A stretch of DNA of 64,000 bases from Hypericum androsaemum. Its lineage: Eukaryota; Streptophyta; Magnoliopsida; Malpighiales; Hypericaceae. Shown one piece after another: positions 23,980 to 36,500 of this stretch. The notes below the pieces were generated by a model that saw only the letters and a program-made list of their open reading frames with translations, did no database searches and was not told the origin of the DNA. Where the stretch lies: positions 9,911,141 to 9,975,140 of the forward strand of contig OZ023198.1 of the NCBI GenBank assembly GCA_963995505.1, written 5' to 3'. A program made the position numbers and the translations under genes. The first letter of the stretch is position 1. Each line of letters opens with the position of its first letter.

Positions 23980-26900
23980 TCAAGAGTTTTCAGCCGGCAT
24001 AGAATTTGTGTCTGCTGATGCAACTATGTCCTCGAAAGCTTCCATGTCAATGGTCATACTGTCATCAATATCACCCTCCTCCACCTCGGCCATAATTTCG
24101 TCCCTATCTGCCTCCACGGTTTCCACACCATTTTCCACCGAAACAGAAGGCAACTGTGACTCTTCGCTCAACTTCTCGGACTCATCCGGCCTTTGCAGCG
24201 TTTGTGGATAGGGATCGGTACAGACAGTCAACGTTGATGTTACCAACAAGTTCTGAAAGAGGGAATGTAATGGTTGTAAATAACAGAGCTCCCAATCCAA
24301 CCCACAGGAGTAGGGTATCTTGCAGAAGTAAAATAAAAGGTCCAGCAGATAATAAAAACAAGGAAAGTCGACGGATTCTCCAAACAAAAAGTATCAGTGT
24401 TAATAGGAAAGACGGGCGTAGAGCTATACCTTTTCCAATGCTAAAGCAAGCTTTGAGAGATTAGCATACATGGTTCTGGCAGATAATAGGATCTATTAAA
24501 CACAAAGGGAAATATGTTAACTTCAGAAGATTGGAAAGGAAATACAGAAATATTGAAGTTTGAACACAAAAAAGTCGCATCTATCACACTCGTGTTTACA
24601 CCTCTTGTCTCCCCAATAAATTTAACAGACGGATATTGTATCTAATCTAAAGATCAGAACAAATGCAGAGTTAAGCTAGAAAGCCAGCAATATTTATTAC
24701 TAGAGATTACAAATGACAATGATGAGCAAGCCCCACAAGCAACATACGGACATCTACTATCTCATCATGGTTGTCAGACCATGAATACGAAACCAATACA
24801 TCCACGAGCACAAAGATTTTCCTTGAACTCTCCAAAGCCCTTTCCGTCAAACCAATAGTTCCTAAGTTTAATTTGATGAAGTATAGGATCCCACTGCTCA
24901 ATCACTTATCCACATACCCATGCTTAAATACAGAACGAAATTGTATTTTAAGGCCTAAATCTGGAAATCTCTCACCACATGCATTCCAGTGCTCACTTAG
25001 GCAAGTCTGAACGCACTATTGACCTCCTCAGCACTCTACATATATGCAGTAGATGGGACATCATGATCAAATCAGCACATTAAGTGCCTTTTGCAATAGT
25101 CGTTTAAACATATCTATTAATTTCTACTCAACTAGTGTCACAAAATTCAAAAGAAATAAATGGCAATTGAAACAACTAATGGAGCTATTACTGTTTGACG
25201 CCAAATGACACTGTTATGTAGCAGACGAAGAATAGAACAACATGCCATCACAGTGCATCAGAGAAACTTGAGCAGACAGACTAAATGGATGAAATATAAA
25301 GTTAACTCACCTCACAGAGCCTCTGTAGAGTAAAAGGAGGGCCTTCTTCAAAACTATGAAGGGCTGTTGGACAGGTACAAGAAAGGTGTCAAGAGAGAAT
25401 TTCACAGGAGGGGGAAAAATTCAAGAGCATCCATTGACTTGTTTGGAGATAACCAGTCTGGAAAGGCTTATTTATAGTACACTTATTCAAAGTCAAATAA
25501 ACACATTTGGTTTAGTCTCTGTGTTTTTTCTTTCAATAACATTCTTTTGCACACATCTACAAGCAGCACATATCAAGTATCAACACAATTTATACAGACA
25601 GAAGACCATCTCAGACCAATATACCCCGCTTTCTACTAAGTCTCACATGAAAGTCCAGAAGTTGTGCCTGAATATATAAATGTCAAAATTATCCCAAGTC
25701 ACTTCCGAAAGTTCAAGTAAACTGTCAAACGAATGAACACAGAAATTCTAAAAGCTAGAGGACATTTCAATCATTTATGATGTATTGCCTATAGACACAC
25801 AAGGAACAGAGAGATATAAAAGAAGAAGATTGTGAACTGCCTGCTTGAGCTAAACATAAAGCAAGCACCGCTATTACAAGTAAGAAGAACTACATCATCA
25901 GGCATTCTAAGGTGCACCCAATTGCAAATCATCTTAAGGAGAAAAGCCTTGCAGCATAGCATCTATTCACGAAAGAGTATTACATAAGGCATGCATACAT
26001 CCTTTCCCACAAATCCTGCAAACTCCTTTCCGGACCAAGCTCCAACTAGTTTTTACCATACCACCCTAAGGCCACTGGCTGAAAGCCTAATTTATATTTC
26101 ACATAATTCTTACAATTAAACAGTCCGCAAATTGGGACTGATTCTTCTTTATGAGGTGGTAAAACATTCAAGGATCACATAGGATTCCAAGCATTGTCAT
26201 CACGTTGCGGTAAATAATTTATCTAAAAGGTAGAGCTCACTACCCAAATGAAAATTCATTGGCTTGATTCTCATATTAGAATTCAGATTAACTATGCAGG
26301 CCAACATTTTGGGCATCTTCCATGAGCTAACAATTTGGGCATCTCATTTATTTGGTAGATCGCCTTCAAGGGAAATCAATATGGAACTGGAAGTACCTTG
26401 ATCGAGTCTATTGACCAGCTCTGCATATGTCTCACCCAATGAAGCGTGCTGCTCTTCATCATTCAGCTTTGCATCAGGGTACTCCGACAATACCTTCATA
26501 AATGAAAATAGAGGGTTCATATCAATAAGGAACAGCGAGGTTCTTGACGGATCCATCATAATAATCTTAAATTCACACACTGTCAAAATTACATGTTAAC
26601 TAAAAACTGGCATACCTCCCCATACCTGCTTCAGCTGAAAAGATAACATGGCCTTCAATTTGTCCCAATCATGCCTAAAAGAAAGATGCAACAAGAAAAA
26701 TCACATCAGCTTGAAAAGGTCACCAACACTGGAGGTCTCATGTGATTTTATCGAAAAATGCCAAGGATCACGAGTCAAAGACTACAGTCCAAAAGAAAAT
26801 AATGAAAGAAACGAAACGAATAGTTCGCTCGACTCACTAGATCTATTAGCACTAACAATAGAACTAAGTCAACTTGAAATATCGCATCCAACATTGGCAT

Positions 26901-27653
26901 GAAGGTGGAGTCCATGAATATAATCCTCGAAAAATGTATCAACAGAGGAGTCGGAACATAAAAGAATTACACAGAACTTTCGATAACATCAAAATAGAAC
27001 TTAACTACAACGTCAAACAACAAGTTACAAAAAGTTCTTGCATAACAATAGGTAATTAACACTTAAATCTATCCCCTCGTCGACCACTGAAATCCTTTAC
27101 TCATCCAAACCAACAGCGAGATTCTCAGGTTCCGAATCCTAGACTACGCATACTTATACGACTCAATTCTCAGATCAAAAACACGTAGAGCTTTAACGAA
27201 ACCGACATCGAGATTCTCAAGTTCCGAATCCTAGACTACGCATACTTATACGACTCATTCTCACACCAAAAACACGTAGAGCTTTAACGAAAAATGTAAA
27301 ATCTAATAGAACCGGAGCTAAAACTGAGATTACCAGAACTTCCCGGTGGATGCGATAACTTCCAGAACCCCTCGAACTTCATCTCCGTTCACCTCTTCGC
27401 TTGCCTCGGCCTCGAGCTTCCCGTCCCTTCGAATATCCCGAAAGAAGACTTATTAGCACACCATATAAAAACGAGAAGATAGATCGAAAAAGGAGGAAAG
27501 CGAAACCCTAGGGGCAAAAAAGTGAAATCAGTTTGGTTACTCGCGGGGGAGGAGGGAGGAGGGAACGGTTTGGTCCCCGTGGTTCTGATGGTCCACGTCG
27601 TTCTCCGAGGGGACGACCGGTCGCTCGGGGGCTTCAGCTGGCGGCGCCTCCAT
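23980..27653 (-). CDS. PP4R2: PP4R2, protein phosphatase 4 regulatory subunit 2 (7 exons, 246 aa)
   Basis: Minus-strand exons, in coding order, are 27653-27541, 27426-27334, 26674-26626, 26493-26397, 25363-25311, 24492-24430 and 24252-23980. All junctions are GT-AG and in phase, giving 246 residues from a start in a GC-rich first exon. The conserved PPP4R2 core runs through WHDWDKLKAMLSFQLKQVL, PPFTLQRLCEILL and LSKLALALEKNLLVTSTL, which are hallmark blocks of the family. The N-terminus is Pro/Glu-rich. The C-terminus is strongly acidic, with no other domain. PP4R2 anchors the PP4 catalytic subunit and its R3 partner, a phosphatase acting in DNA-damage and chromatin responses in eukaryotes and in miRNA biogenesis and development in plants. 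Intron 4 (26396-25364) is the longest. Confidence 0.93.
27121..27303. repeat. 92-bp tandem duplication inside PP4R2 intron 2
   Basis: Two adjacent copies begin ATTCTCAGGTTCCGAATCC (27121) and ATTCTCAAGTTCCGAATCC (27213), and each includes TAGACTACGCATACTTATAC and ACACGTAGAGCTTTAACGA. Copies are more than 90% identical, so the duplication is recent. It does not disturb the splice sites. Confidence 0.9.
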
Positions 27654-27699
27654 TCCCGAGGAGCCGAGTGAGAGGGGGAGGAAGCGGAGAAAGGGGGAA

Positions 27700-28790
27700 C
27701 TAAATTAGTAATTAGATGGCAGAATGGTAAATAGTTGGAAACTGTGGGGCTAATTTAGAAAGGGTTGGAGGGAGGGAGATAGATCGGGTGGTTGTTGAAC
27801 CGGGAGTGGCTGTAGACCAACTAAAATGCGCGTAAGGCGAGAATGAATTGAGTAGAGACTAATTAAATTTTGTCCCCAAATGGAGATTAAATTTTTGACT
27901 GTATCTATTTGTAAAAGAAAATTTTTAAATTTGATAGTCAATAATTAATTAGGGATATTTTTTACTTTTTAACCCTAAAAATATAATTGGGAAAAAAAGA
28001 AAACCTCTCTCTCATGGAAGCTCTTCATCTTTCTCCCTCCCGTCACCAAAATCTAACCTCCTCCTCCTCTTTTCCATGGAAATCTACCAATCTTTCCTCC
28101 TAAATCCTCCTCTCATCACCCTACACCCTTCACATTATTGCTTTAACCCACATAAACTCCTTTATCCCAAAAATCCTAGCCGAGATCCTAATTCACTTTT
28201 TTCTTTTCTTCTACTTAGGTTCTCTACTGCCGCCTCCCATTCCTTTACCTACAACAACCTCCACACAGCAAACTCTCATTAACCACCCTCCAACAATAAC
28301 CCACAAGAACCCGACATCTTATTGGAGAGAGAGAAAAAAGGTCTCCCTTTCACCTCTAGCCATGCTGCGTCATCCGGTTCGACGCCACTACCTTTTAGCC
28401 TCCATTCTACTTTTTTACCAAGATTTTATTTTAAAAAATCGGGACCCTAATCATCTCTCCTCTCCATCTCATCCCCTTCCAAGTCGCCCCTCCTCTCCAT
28501 TCTCTTCCCCTCCTACACTGGCGACAAGTGAGAGTGCGACGAGACCGACGGTGGGCCTGCGACGAGTACGGTGACCGGCGATCGGTCGTCCATTCACCAC
28601 CCTCGATCGACAAACCCAAATGACAAGGCCAAGGACGAGAATCCAGAAACTTTTTGCTGGCGGGCTAAGGACGAGGATCCGGGATCTTTTCGCCATCCAC
28701 CATCTCGTAGCACTTCTTCGCCGATGGCTACTCCTTGTCCTTGATGTCGCTTGACTTCACCATTTATATGACTTATTGGGTTTTGTAAAA
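27700..28790. other. PP4R2 upstream region plus unidentified exon-like DNA
   Basis: 27660-27800 carries the PP4R2 5' UTR and core promoter, transcribed leftwards. From about 28010 to 28700 the + strand is pyrimidine-rich and codon-like. Short open stretches exist (28076-28282 reads a Leu/Ser/Phe-rich peptide resembling a transit peptide; 28362-28574 is basic), but no frame continues and no domain is recognisable. It could be a degenerate or captured gene fragment. Confidence 0.35.
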
Positions 28791-28794
28791 AGAT

Positions 28795-29340
28795 TAATTT
28801 TAGTCTGTATTGATATCGGTTCGAGTCTGTATAGATATTGTTTTAAGTCTGTATTGATATTGGTTTTAGTTTGTAATGATATTGGGTTGAGTATGTATTA
28901 ATATTAGTTTTAGTCTATAATGATATTAGTATGAGTATGTATTGATATTGTTTGAGTATGTAATAATATTAGTTTGAGTGTGTAATGATATTGGTTTGAG
29001 TCTGTAATGATATTGGTTTGAGTATGTATTGATATTGATTTGAGTATGTAATGATATTGGTTTGAGTATGTATTGATATTGGTTTGAGTATGTATTGATA
29101 TTGGCTTTCGAATGTAGTGATATTGGTTTGTATGTGTAGTGATATTGGTTTTCAAATGTAGTGATATTAGTTTGCATGTGTAATAATATTGGTTTTCAAA
29201 TGTGGTGATATTGATTTGCATGTGTAATGATTGGTTTTCGAATGTAGTAATATTGGTTTGCATGTGTAGTGATATTGGTTTGCGAATGTAGTGACATTGG
29301 CTTGCATGTGTATTTATATTAGTTTTCAGATCTGGTGATA
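28795..29340. repeat. 22-bp minisatellite, about 24 copies
   Basis: The unit GTATGTATTGATATTGGTTTGA repeats with variants such as TGTAATGATATTGGTTTG and TGTGTAGTGATATTGGTTTG. The left half is built mostly of the first variant. The right half alternates TTTTC-AATGTAGTG and TTTGCATGTGTA units, so there is higher-order structure. The minus strand is open for over 110 codons only because the unit lacks stops in that frame. Confidence 0.92.
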
Positions 29341-30290
29341 TGTAACTCAGATATTATTTGATGTAGCTGTACTTGTTTAGTGAATTTCGGTCTTTGGTTT
29401 AGTGAATTTTGTTTTTTGGTTTAGTAAATTTTTTTTTGGCTTTTAGTTTACCGGAAAAAAATAGATGGTAGAATTTTTTTAAGGTTTGAGATGAATATGA
29501 AGAGTCCTTCAGGAAGTTGAAGCGTCCTTCACGTCTTTCAGCTCTTTTGGTGGTTATTTATTTTACCTTTTCCGAAGTTTTAATAATTTTTAATTAGTTT
29601 CTATTAGTTTTCCAAGTACCCCTAATTAGTTTATTAATATCTAGACTGCTACCTTCTCCCCTTTAGTCTCCAAATTTGGTGACTACTCTTGTCCCCTCCA
29701 AATCTCTCCCCGTGGTGGGCTGTTGGGTTGAGCCCGGGAATTCTGATTCGTCTTTAATTTTTTTGGAAGTAATTCAGATTCAAGATAAATTAAATATAAT
29801 AAAAAAATAAATTTTTTTCGTACCAAATTTAAATACCGATACATTCTCGAGCTAAAAAAATTTAATTATTAAAGTTGAATAACTGCACGGGAGTTGATCT
29901 TAATGTTTGGTGGTTGATTTCTCTTTCTGATGTTAATCGATCAGTCTCTGATTTTTAAAATGGTGGTACGATAAGACCTTGTGGAGTTTGATGAACTATT
30001 AGGCTCGTCTCTCTTCCCGACTTCGAGAAAAAGCCAATGTAAAGATGGTGATATTGTCTTACAGAGACCGTCAGCATTAAGCAGGAAGTGATAATGTCAA
30101 AGTGGGCTTGGGATGGAAAGAGATAGAGAGAGAAATGAGAGAAAAAAAAAGTGGAGGTCATTTTGAAAATTTTCAGAATACCAAAATTACCTTGTCAAAT
30201 TCTAACCATTGGTTAAAAAAAAATCAAATGACACTAAATGTAGATACTTGCAAGATTCTCATCTAATGATCCACAACTTGCTCCGGATGG
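29341..30290. other. Intergenic DNA, nothing recognised
   Basis: AT-rich. No gene or terminal repeats seen upstream of the FUSED kinase promoter region. Confidence 0.55.
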
Positions 30291-30442
30291 TCCCCCTATG
30301 TGCGGACGACTCGAATCTGTTTTCTTCACCAAACGACCGGTCGTCCAGATAGAACCAAAATATATGCGTGGGGGAAAAGTCCCACCATTTTCCTCTTTCA
30401 AAGGATTTCAAATTTTGTCCACATTACCGTTTGAACTTCCTT

Positions 30443-30480
<38 letters not shown>
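30443..30480 (+). repeat. Poly-C then (CT)n tract in the FUSED kinase 5' UTR
   Basis: A C-run followed by 15 CT units ends 22 bp before the ATG at 30503. Pyrimidine tracts of this kind are common in plant 5' UTRs and core promoters (Y patch, GAGA-type elements). Confidence 0.9.
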
Positions 30481-30481
<1 letters not shown>

Positions 30482-30502
30482 AGATCCGCGACAGGGGAGA
30501 CA

Positions 30503-33500
30503 ATGGGAGTGGAGAACTACCACGTGACAGAGCTCGTAGGCGAGGGATCTTTCGGGAAAGTCTACAAAGGAAGACGCAAGTTCACCGGCCAGGTCATTTT
30601 TTTTTACTTTTCCATTTTCTTATTTATTTATTTTTTTGTAATTTCCCTGGAAGTTTTATTTAGCTGTGAAAGTGAATTTTTTTTTTGAGATGTAGACGGT
30701 TGCGATGAAGTTTATAATGAAGCTGGGGAAAAGCGAGAAGGATATACATAATCTGAGGCAGGAGATCGAGGTACTTGAACTTGTTAGTGGATTGTTGTTA
30801 TTTCTTGAGGTCTCGTACGCACGGTCGGTCCGTTGTGCTCGCACAACCCCTATTTGAAAATATGAGAGGCAGTATTAAGTCCTGTAAACTTCAGCCCGAT
30901 GAGTTTCGTTTGGGGGGCGTGTTAGAGAGAATTCCACATCGGAAGTTGTAAATGGGTTGGAATTGTTTATAAGCGTGGAAGATCTACCTACTCGTTTACC
31001 TTACGGTTTTGGTAGGATATGAAAATTCCTGTAGTATTAACTGGTGGAATGATGTTGCAGATCTTAAGGAAATTGAAGCACGAGAACATCATCGAGATGC
31101 TCGATTCGTTCGAAACCCCGAAGGAGTTCTGCGTGGTCACGGAATTCGCTCAGGTAAAAGAGCGGTTTTGTCTGCATTTTTTGTGTTGTGAATGAGGTCG
31201 GATTCGTATGCGATGAGTTTGTTTGTTTCGGGATGAAGGGTGAACTCTTTGAGATTCTGGAGGATGACCAGTGCCTTCCGGAAGAGCAGGTTCAAGCCAT
31301 TGCAAAACAGTTGGTGAGTGAGCTCATCTCCAATTATTAGTTCTGCGGATCTTTTATTAGATGCTGTGTTTTGCTGTAATTGGATGGCGTTTATGTTTGC
31401 AGGTTAGAGCGCTTCATTACTTGCATTCGAACCGGATTATCCATCGGGACATGAAGCCGCAAAACATTCTCATTGGTTCTGGGTCAGTGGTCAAGGTTAG
31501 AGATTTTGTCATGTCAATCATACTTTTGGAGTAGAAAGGCACCAGTTTTTTATGCATTTTCCGAGCTTCGTATTAGGCCTCGATGCCGTATCCAAGTCAC
31601 AATTCAAACTTGTGGTATGCGTAGTAGATCTTGAAGAAGATCAAAGGAAAGCTGAACTAGAAACACCCATAATGCCTAGTAGATCACACATCTCAAAGGA
31701 GGATTTGAAAGTTTGTAACTTTCACAAATTTGACCATTTTCTATTAGCTGGAGTATCCAATGGAGAAGAAGAAATCTGTAGTAGCTTTAGTTATGTATAA
31801 GGCAAAAGAATCCATCAGATTATTAAACAAATAATAATCGAGAAGTACCTTCATATTGCATCCACTTCTGTGCTTTAGTCAGTTAATCAATTGCCTTGTC
31901 GGGTCCACAAACAACCTCCCCTATTGCATTCACTTCTGTGCTCTACTTTGTAAATCACCTGTTGACTTGTCGAGTCCACAAATGTTCGTGTTTAACATCT
32001 CTTGGCAATGCTTTTTTATGTGCTAATGGCCTTTCTTTGAAATCCAGCCATACCTTCTTGTACAACTAAGTCTTACTAGCTTCAGGGTGGTTAAATTCTT
32101 GTCATCTCCTGAAAGATTTTGAGCTGATTCTGAACTCTCTGTTTTTAACCACAGCTCTGTGATTTTGGATTCGCGAGAGCAATGTCCACTAATACTGTTG
32201 TTTTGCGTTCCATCAAAGGTATGGTGCACTTGCCTCAGATGTACCTAGTCTTTGATATAAAGTTGTTAGCTTATTGTTCTAAATGGTGCACAGGTACTCC
32301 TCTGTATATGGCCCCGGAATTGGTGCGCGAGCAACCCTACAACCACACGGCAGACTTGTGGTCTCTAGGAGTTATACTGTATGTGCAGCACTTTTACATG
32401 TTTTCATCTACGTGTTTTAGTTTGGGCGATAGCGAACGATTCACGTCCTCGTGTTTTTTATTTAAAGCTACGTATAGATATTCGGTTGCAGCAGCAGTAC
32501 TATAGCAAATTGTCATCACTCTTGTTTTTTTGCATATTTTACCTGGAGATTGTTTGTTTCTGTTCCTTGACGCATCCTCCACTCAACTTAATTGGTCACT
32601 TTTTAATCAGATATGAATTGTTCGTTGGTCAGCCACCGTTTTATACTAATTCAGTATACGCACTCATTCGACACATTGTTAAGGTACCCTTTCTTCAGTT
32701 TATTTATCTCCTTAAGCAAACATTTAGGTTGGCATTTTGAAATTTAAGGCTCATATCACACGACTTTCCAGGATCCGGTGAAATACCCGGACAATATGAG
32801 TCCAAACTTCAAAAGCTTTCTCAAGGGATTGCTAAACAAGGTTCTACCTTAGCCACCTACCTTATGAAGCATATTTGACGCCTCATCACTATTTAGTTAT
32901 TTGACTAGTTTATGCTAACTAGGTGCCACAAAATCGTCTAACCTGGCCGCATCTCCTCGAACATCCTTTTGTACAAGAAATGTCAGAACAAATTGAGGCG
33001 AAGGTAATGCTTCCTTAAACCTGTGAGAAGATGTTTTCATTTGTTAGGTTATTTAAGATCTAAGAAATACAAATAACCTACAGGAAATGCAAGTTGCAAG
33101 TGTTGCAGAAAAGAACAAAGCAAATATTACTCAAATTTCAGCTTCAAATCCTGAAGGTACTACTACTACATTCATCAGCCTTTCTCAAGTCAGATTCAAC
33201 TGTAATTTTCTAATAATTTTAAATTTTTATGCTGCAGATGGAGGCAGTTCTCGAGCTGTTGTTGATGAACATAAAGGTGCAAAGCCTTCTAATGGTCCAA
33301 ATGCAACGGCTGACCATTTGTCACCACAGGAGGACTTTCCTGGATTTGCATGTACTGACAACATTCCACAGTCAGGTACTATGAGTTCATCCTTGATTGT
33401 CTCCTAGAAAAAAGTTAATTCTTTCTGTTTACTGTTATTGTTTGATTTCTTGCATCATATATCAAATTCTTGTAACCTGTCTCATTTTATTCCAGGTAAC

Positions 33501-36500
33501 CAGTTATTGGATAGAATAGAAAACAACTCTCGCACTGTCCAAGGTGCGCAGACAATTTGTCATGATAAGGAGGCATTAGCAACTGTCTTGCTGCCCCTGA
33601 AAAAGTGGACGAAGGAAGTCCACCATTCTCATAGGTGAATTTCGTAACCTTCTCTTTAATGACTGTACTCTTCAAACGAAACATTTGAGAGATAATGCCA
33701 CTTGTCATTGCTTGGCCAGAGTTCTTTCTGTGTTCGCAAACAAACTCCAACTCTGCTACTTTTTCTGTAGAATGTATTAGAAGCTTTTTACTTATAGTTT
33801 GCTTTACTAGCGTTCTTCTGTCTTTGCAAACAACCTTCAACTTGCCGCCTTTTCCATTAGACTTTATTAGAAGCTTTTTTAGTTATAGTTTACACATGAA
33901 CAGTCTGGTCTGTGGATATCAGCTAGAAATCTTCCAAGTGTAGCCAAATTGTTTATTGTCATTATGTTACTGGAGATTATATACAGTGTTTACTGAGTAT
34001 TTAATATCGGGCAGATGTGATCTACCTCTGCTAATCACATGGTAGAATTTTTTCGTTTGATTAAAATCTTGCTGTGCAATCATTCCGTTTCACACATTGG
34101 ATGGAAGATAGAATAATTTGTAGATAGCAGTTTTATGTAGAGGAATGCATTCTGTTTCAGACCTTGCAATATCCCTCTTTGGGTGCCTTCATGGCCGTCA
34201 AGCTAAGGCTGTTATCTTAAGTTCTTTTCGTAGTTTGTTTGTTTTTGCATGATCCAAATGCCAGATGCATACACGTTACCTGTATAGATTGAGATGTACA
34301 GAATAGCTGGGAGATTCTATGCTTCCCCATGTAAAGTTTTGTCGAATCTTTCTCAGAGATCAAGATATCCGCACCCTAAGCCAGTCAATGAGGATCCTAT
34401 CAAACTTATCTGCAGCAGGAGCAGCTCAATCTGGTGACGTACTTGATGAAATGATACATGTAGTACTTGATTTCACTTCCACGACTGTCAGCTTGAAAGA
34501 TGCAGAGACAAGTGACCTAATAGCAAAGGTATATCGAAACAACATATTGTCTATGTAATGATAGAAAAAATACATGTTATTTTATTTAGGTCTTTTTCTG
34601 TTCTTCATATTCACAGTGCAGTGTAGATTTTTTTCTGAATAAAATTAAAATCCCTTGTAGTGATCCCTTAACAGCTGATCTATCACCATTTAAGCCCTTT
34701 CCACAATAGTTATTATTCTCTCTGCGTCTCCAAAATATGTTTTCCTCTGTTCTTACTGGAAACCTTTTTCCAGTTCTTTTCTGAAAATTCTCTCATCTTG
34801 GACACCTGAACCATTTTCGGACTACTGTTTGCCTGTGCTTTGGGTTATGTGACGATGATAAGTAGTTACTTGTGAATGACTAACCATTTGTTTTTTAATG
34901 CTTGTAGAGTTTCTCCATTATGAAGCTCTTGTTAGAACGTAGTGGGAACAACATTGGAACTTCATGTTTCACTCACTGGATTGCCATCACTGAGATATTT
35001 TCACAGGTATAATTCTGTCAATTTGTTCTTGTGCCAACTCTTTTACCATGTTTCTTCATATAACCCTTATGGTTGTTGTATAGGTTGTCAGCTGCAATCA
35101 AGATGCCTCCGGAAGAGTTCTTTATGAGTCTAGTGCGTGCATCACAACCATTCTTTCTGCAATTACCAGGGCATTAAAAACATCATCTTCTAGTCCGGAG
35201 TCAGAGGCAGGTTCCACTGCAATGAGTGAAACAATAAGCCGGATCTTAGACCATGCAAAGTCATATGGATTGATTGATAATTTATGCCTCTGCTTAGCAA
35301 CTTCCGGTTCTGGTCTCAACGTTGGTTCTTCGACCATGTTGCGTGCTTCTTGTGAAGCTACCAGGGCTATCTGGTCACTAGTAGATGCACTAGAAACCAT
35401 TGCAAGAAAAGGAAATGCTAGTTTGTTTCCATTTAGTGCATTGCGATGCCAATCTTTTCGTCCTGATATTCGAGAGTGCAAAAGAGGTTTTGTTATGGGA
35501 CCAGATTCAGCAAGAATTGTAGATGCTGTTACTACTGCATTTTTGAAGTCAAAGGAAGTCCAAGTGGCCATTTATCATTCTCTTCATCAGAAGGCAGAGT
35601 CTGTCCTCTCTGCTGGTCTTCAGGTATTGCCCTCGTTCTAGTTTAATGCTGGTCTTGTGCAATTCCTCTGCTGTAGAATTCTACTTCCGTGGTAATTTTG
35701 AGGACTCAATTAATTGTTGTAATTTTTATGTCTAATGATGTTTCAGATCTTATTACGATGCTGTTTGCTTAGTGAAACCGTTCCTGGAATTCTTTGTGGC
35801 CTGCCTAGTTCACTTCCTGTCACTACCATTGTGAGCGGTGGAGCAGATGGAACTATTGTCTCGGAGATTTTTTCTATCTTGTCATTGTGCACAATGAACA
35901 AAGATTCTGAGACAGGTGAAACAGCCAATCTGAAGAGCAAATTGACTAATCCCTCTATTTTGGTGTTGCATTCGTGCCTTGTTCTTGCAACAATCGCACA
36001 ATGCTTAAAGCTGAATGGAAGAAATTCTGCCATATTTATGCTCACTTCCTCTCCACACAAGCAACGATCTCGACTTTCAGTTTTAGCTCATCATTTTGCT
36101 CCTGATCAAAGCATAAAAACTTCGGTGCAGCCTCACTGTGCATCAGCCATGCTAGCTCTTGCATCTATTCTATCTCTTCAAGTTGCAGCTTCTGCTGAAA
36201 TGTCTGTCCTGGAGATGGCAGTACAATTGATTCCTCGGACTTCCTTCCTTTGTGACTACCTGAAGATTTCATCCACTAATGGGAGTGAAGCCAAACCCAG
36301 TCCTGCAAATAATGTTGCTTTTTGGAATTGGCATGGTATCAGAGATGGATGTGTTGGCTTGCTGGAATCCAGATTGAGGTGGGGAGGACCATTAGCTGTT
36401 CAGCAGTTATGTGCCAGTGGTATTCCGCTGCTTCTTCTTGAATTGTTAGGCAGCAATAATTCAAAGAATGAAGTGTGGCTATCCCCAATCGGGGTTGTAT

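Noticed and set aside
26344..26396. Read-through C-terminus of PP4R2 exon 4 (...SSSILISLEGDLPNK)
   Set aside because: It extends past a good donor site (CAAG|GTACTT); splicing to the exon at 25363 restores the conserved family sequence, so this is intron.
28910..29263. Minus-strand ORFs of 83-117 codons rich in Ile/Thr/Gln
   Set aside because: They are translations of the 22-bp minisatellite; periodicity follows the DNA repeat and no protein family is matched.
35122..36060. Minus-strand ORFs opposite FUSED kinase exons 16-17
   Set aside because: Shadows of a confirmed exon; no motif and no splice support.
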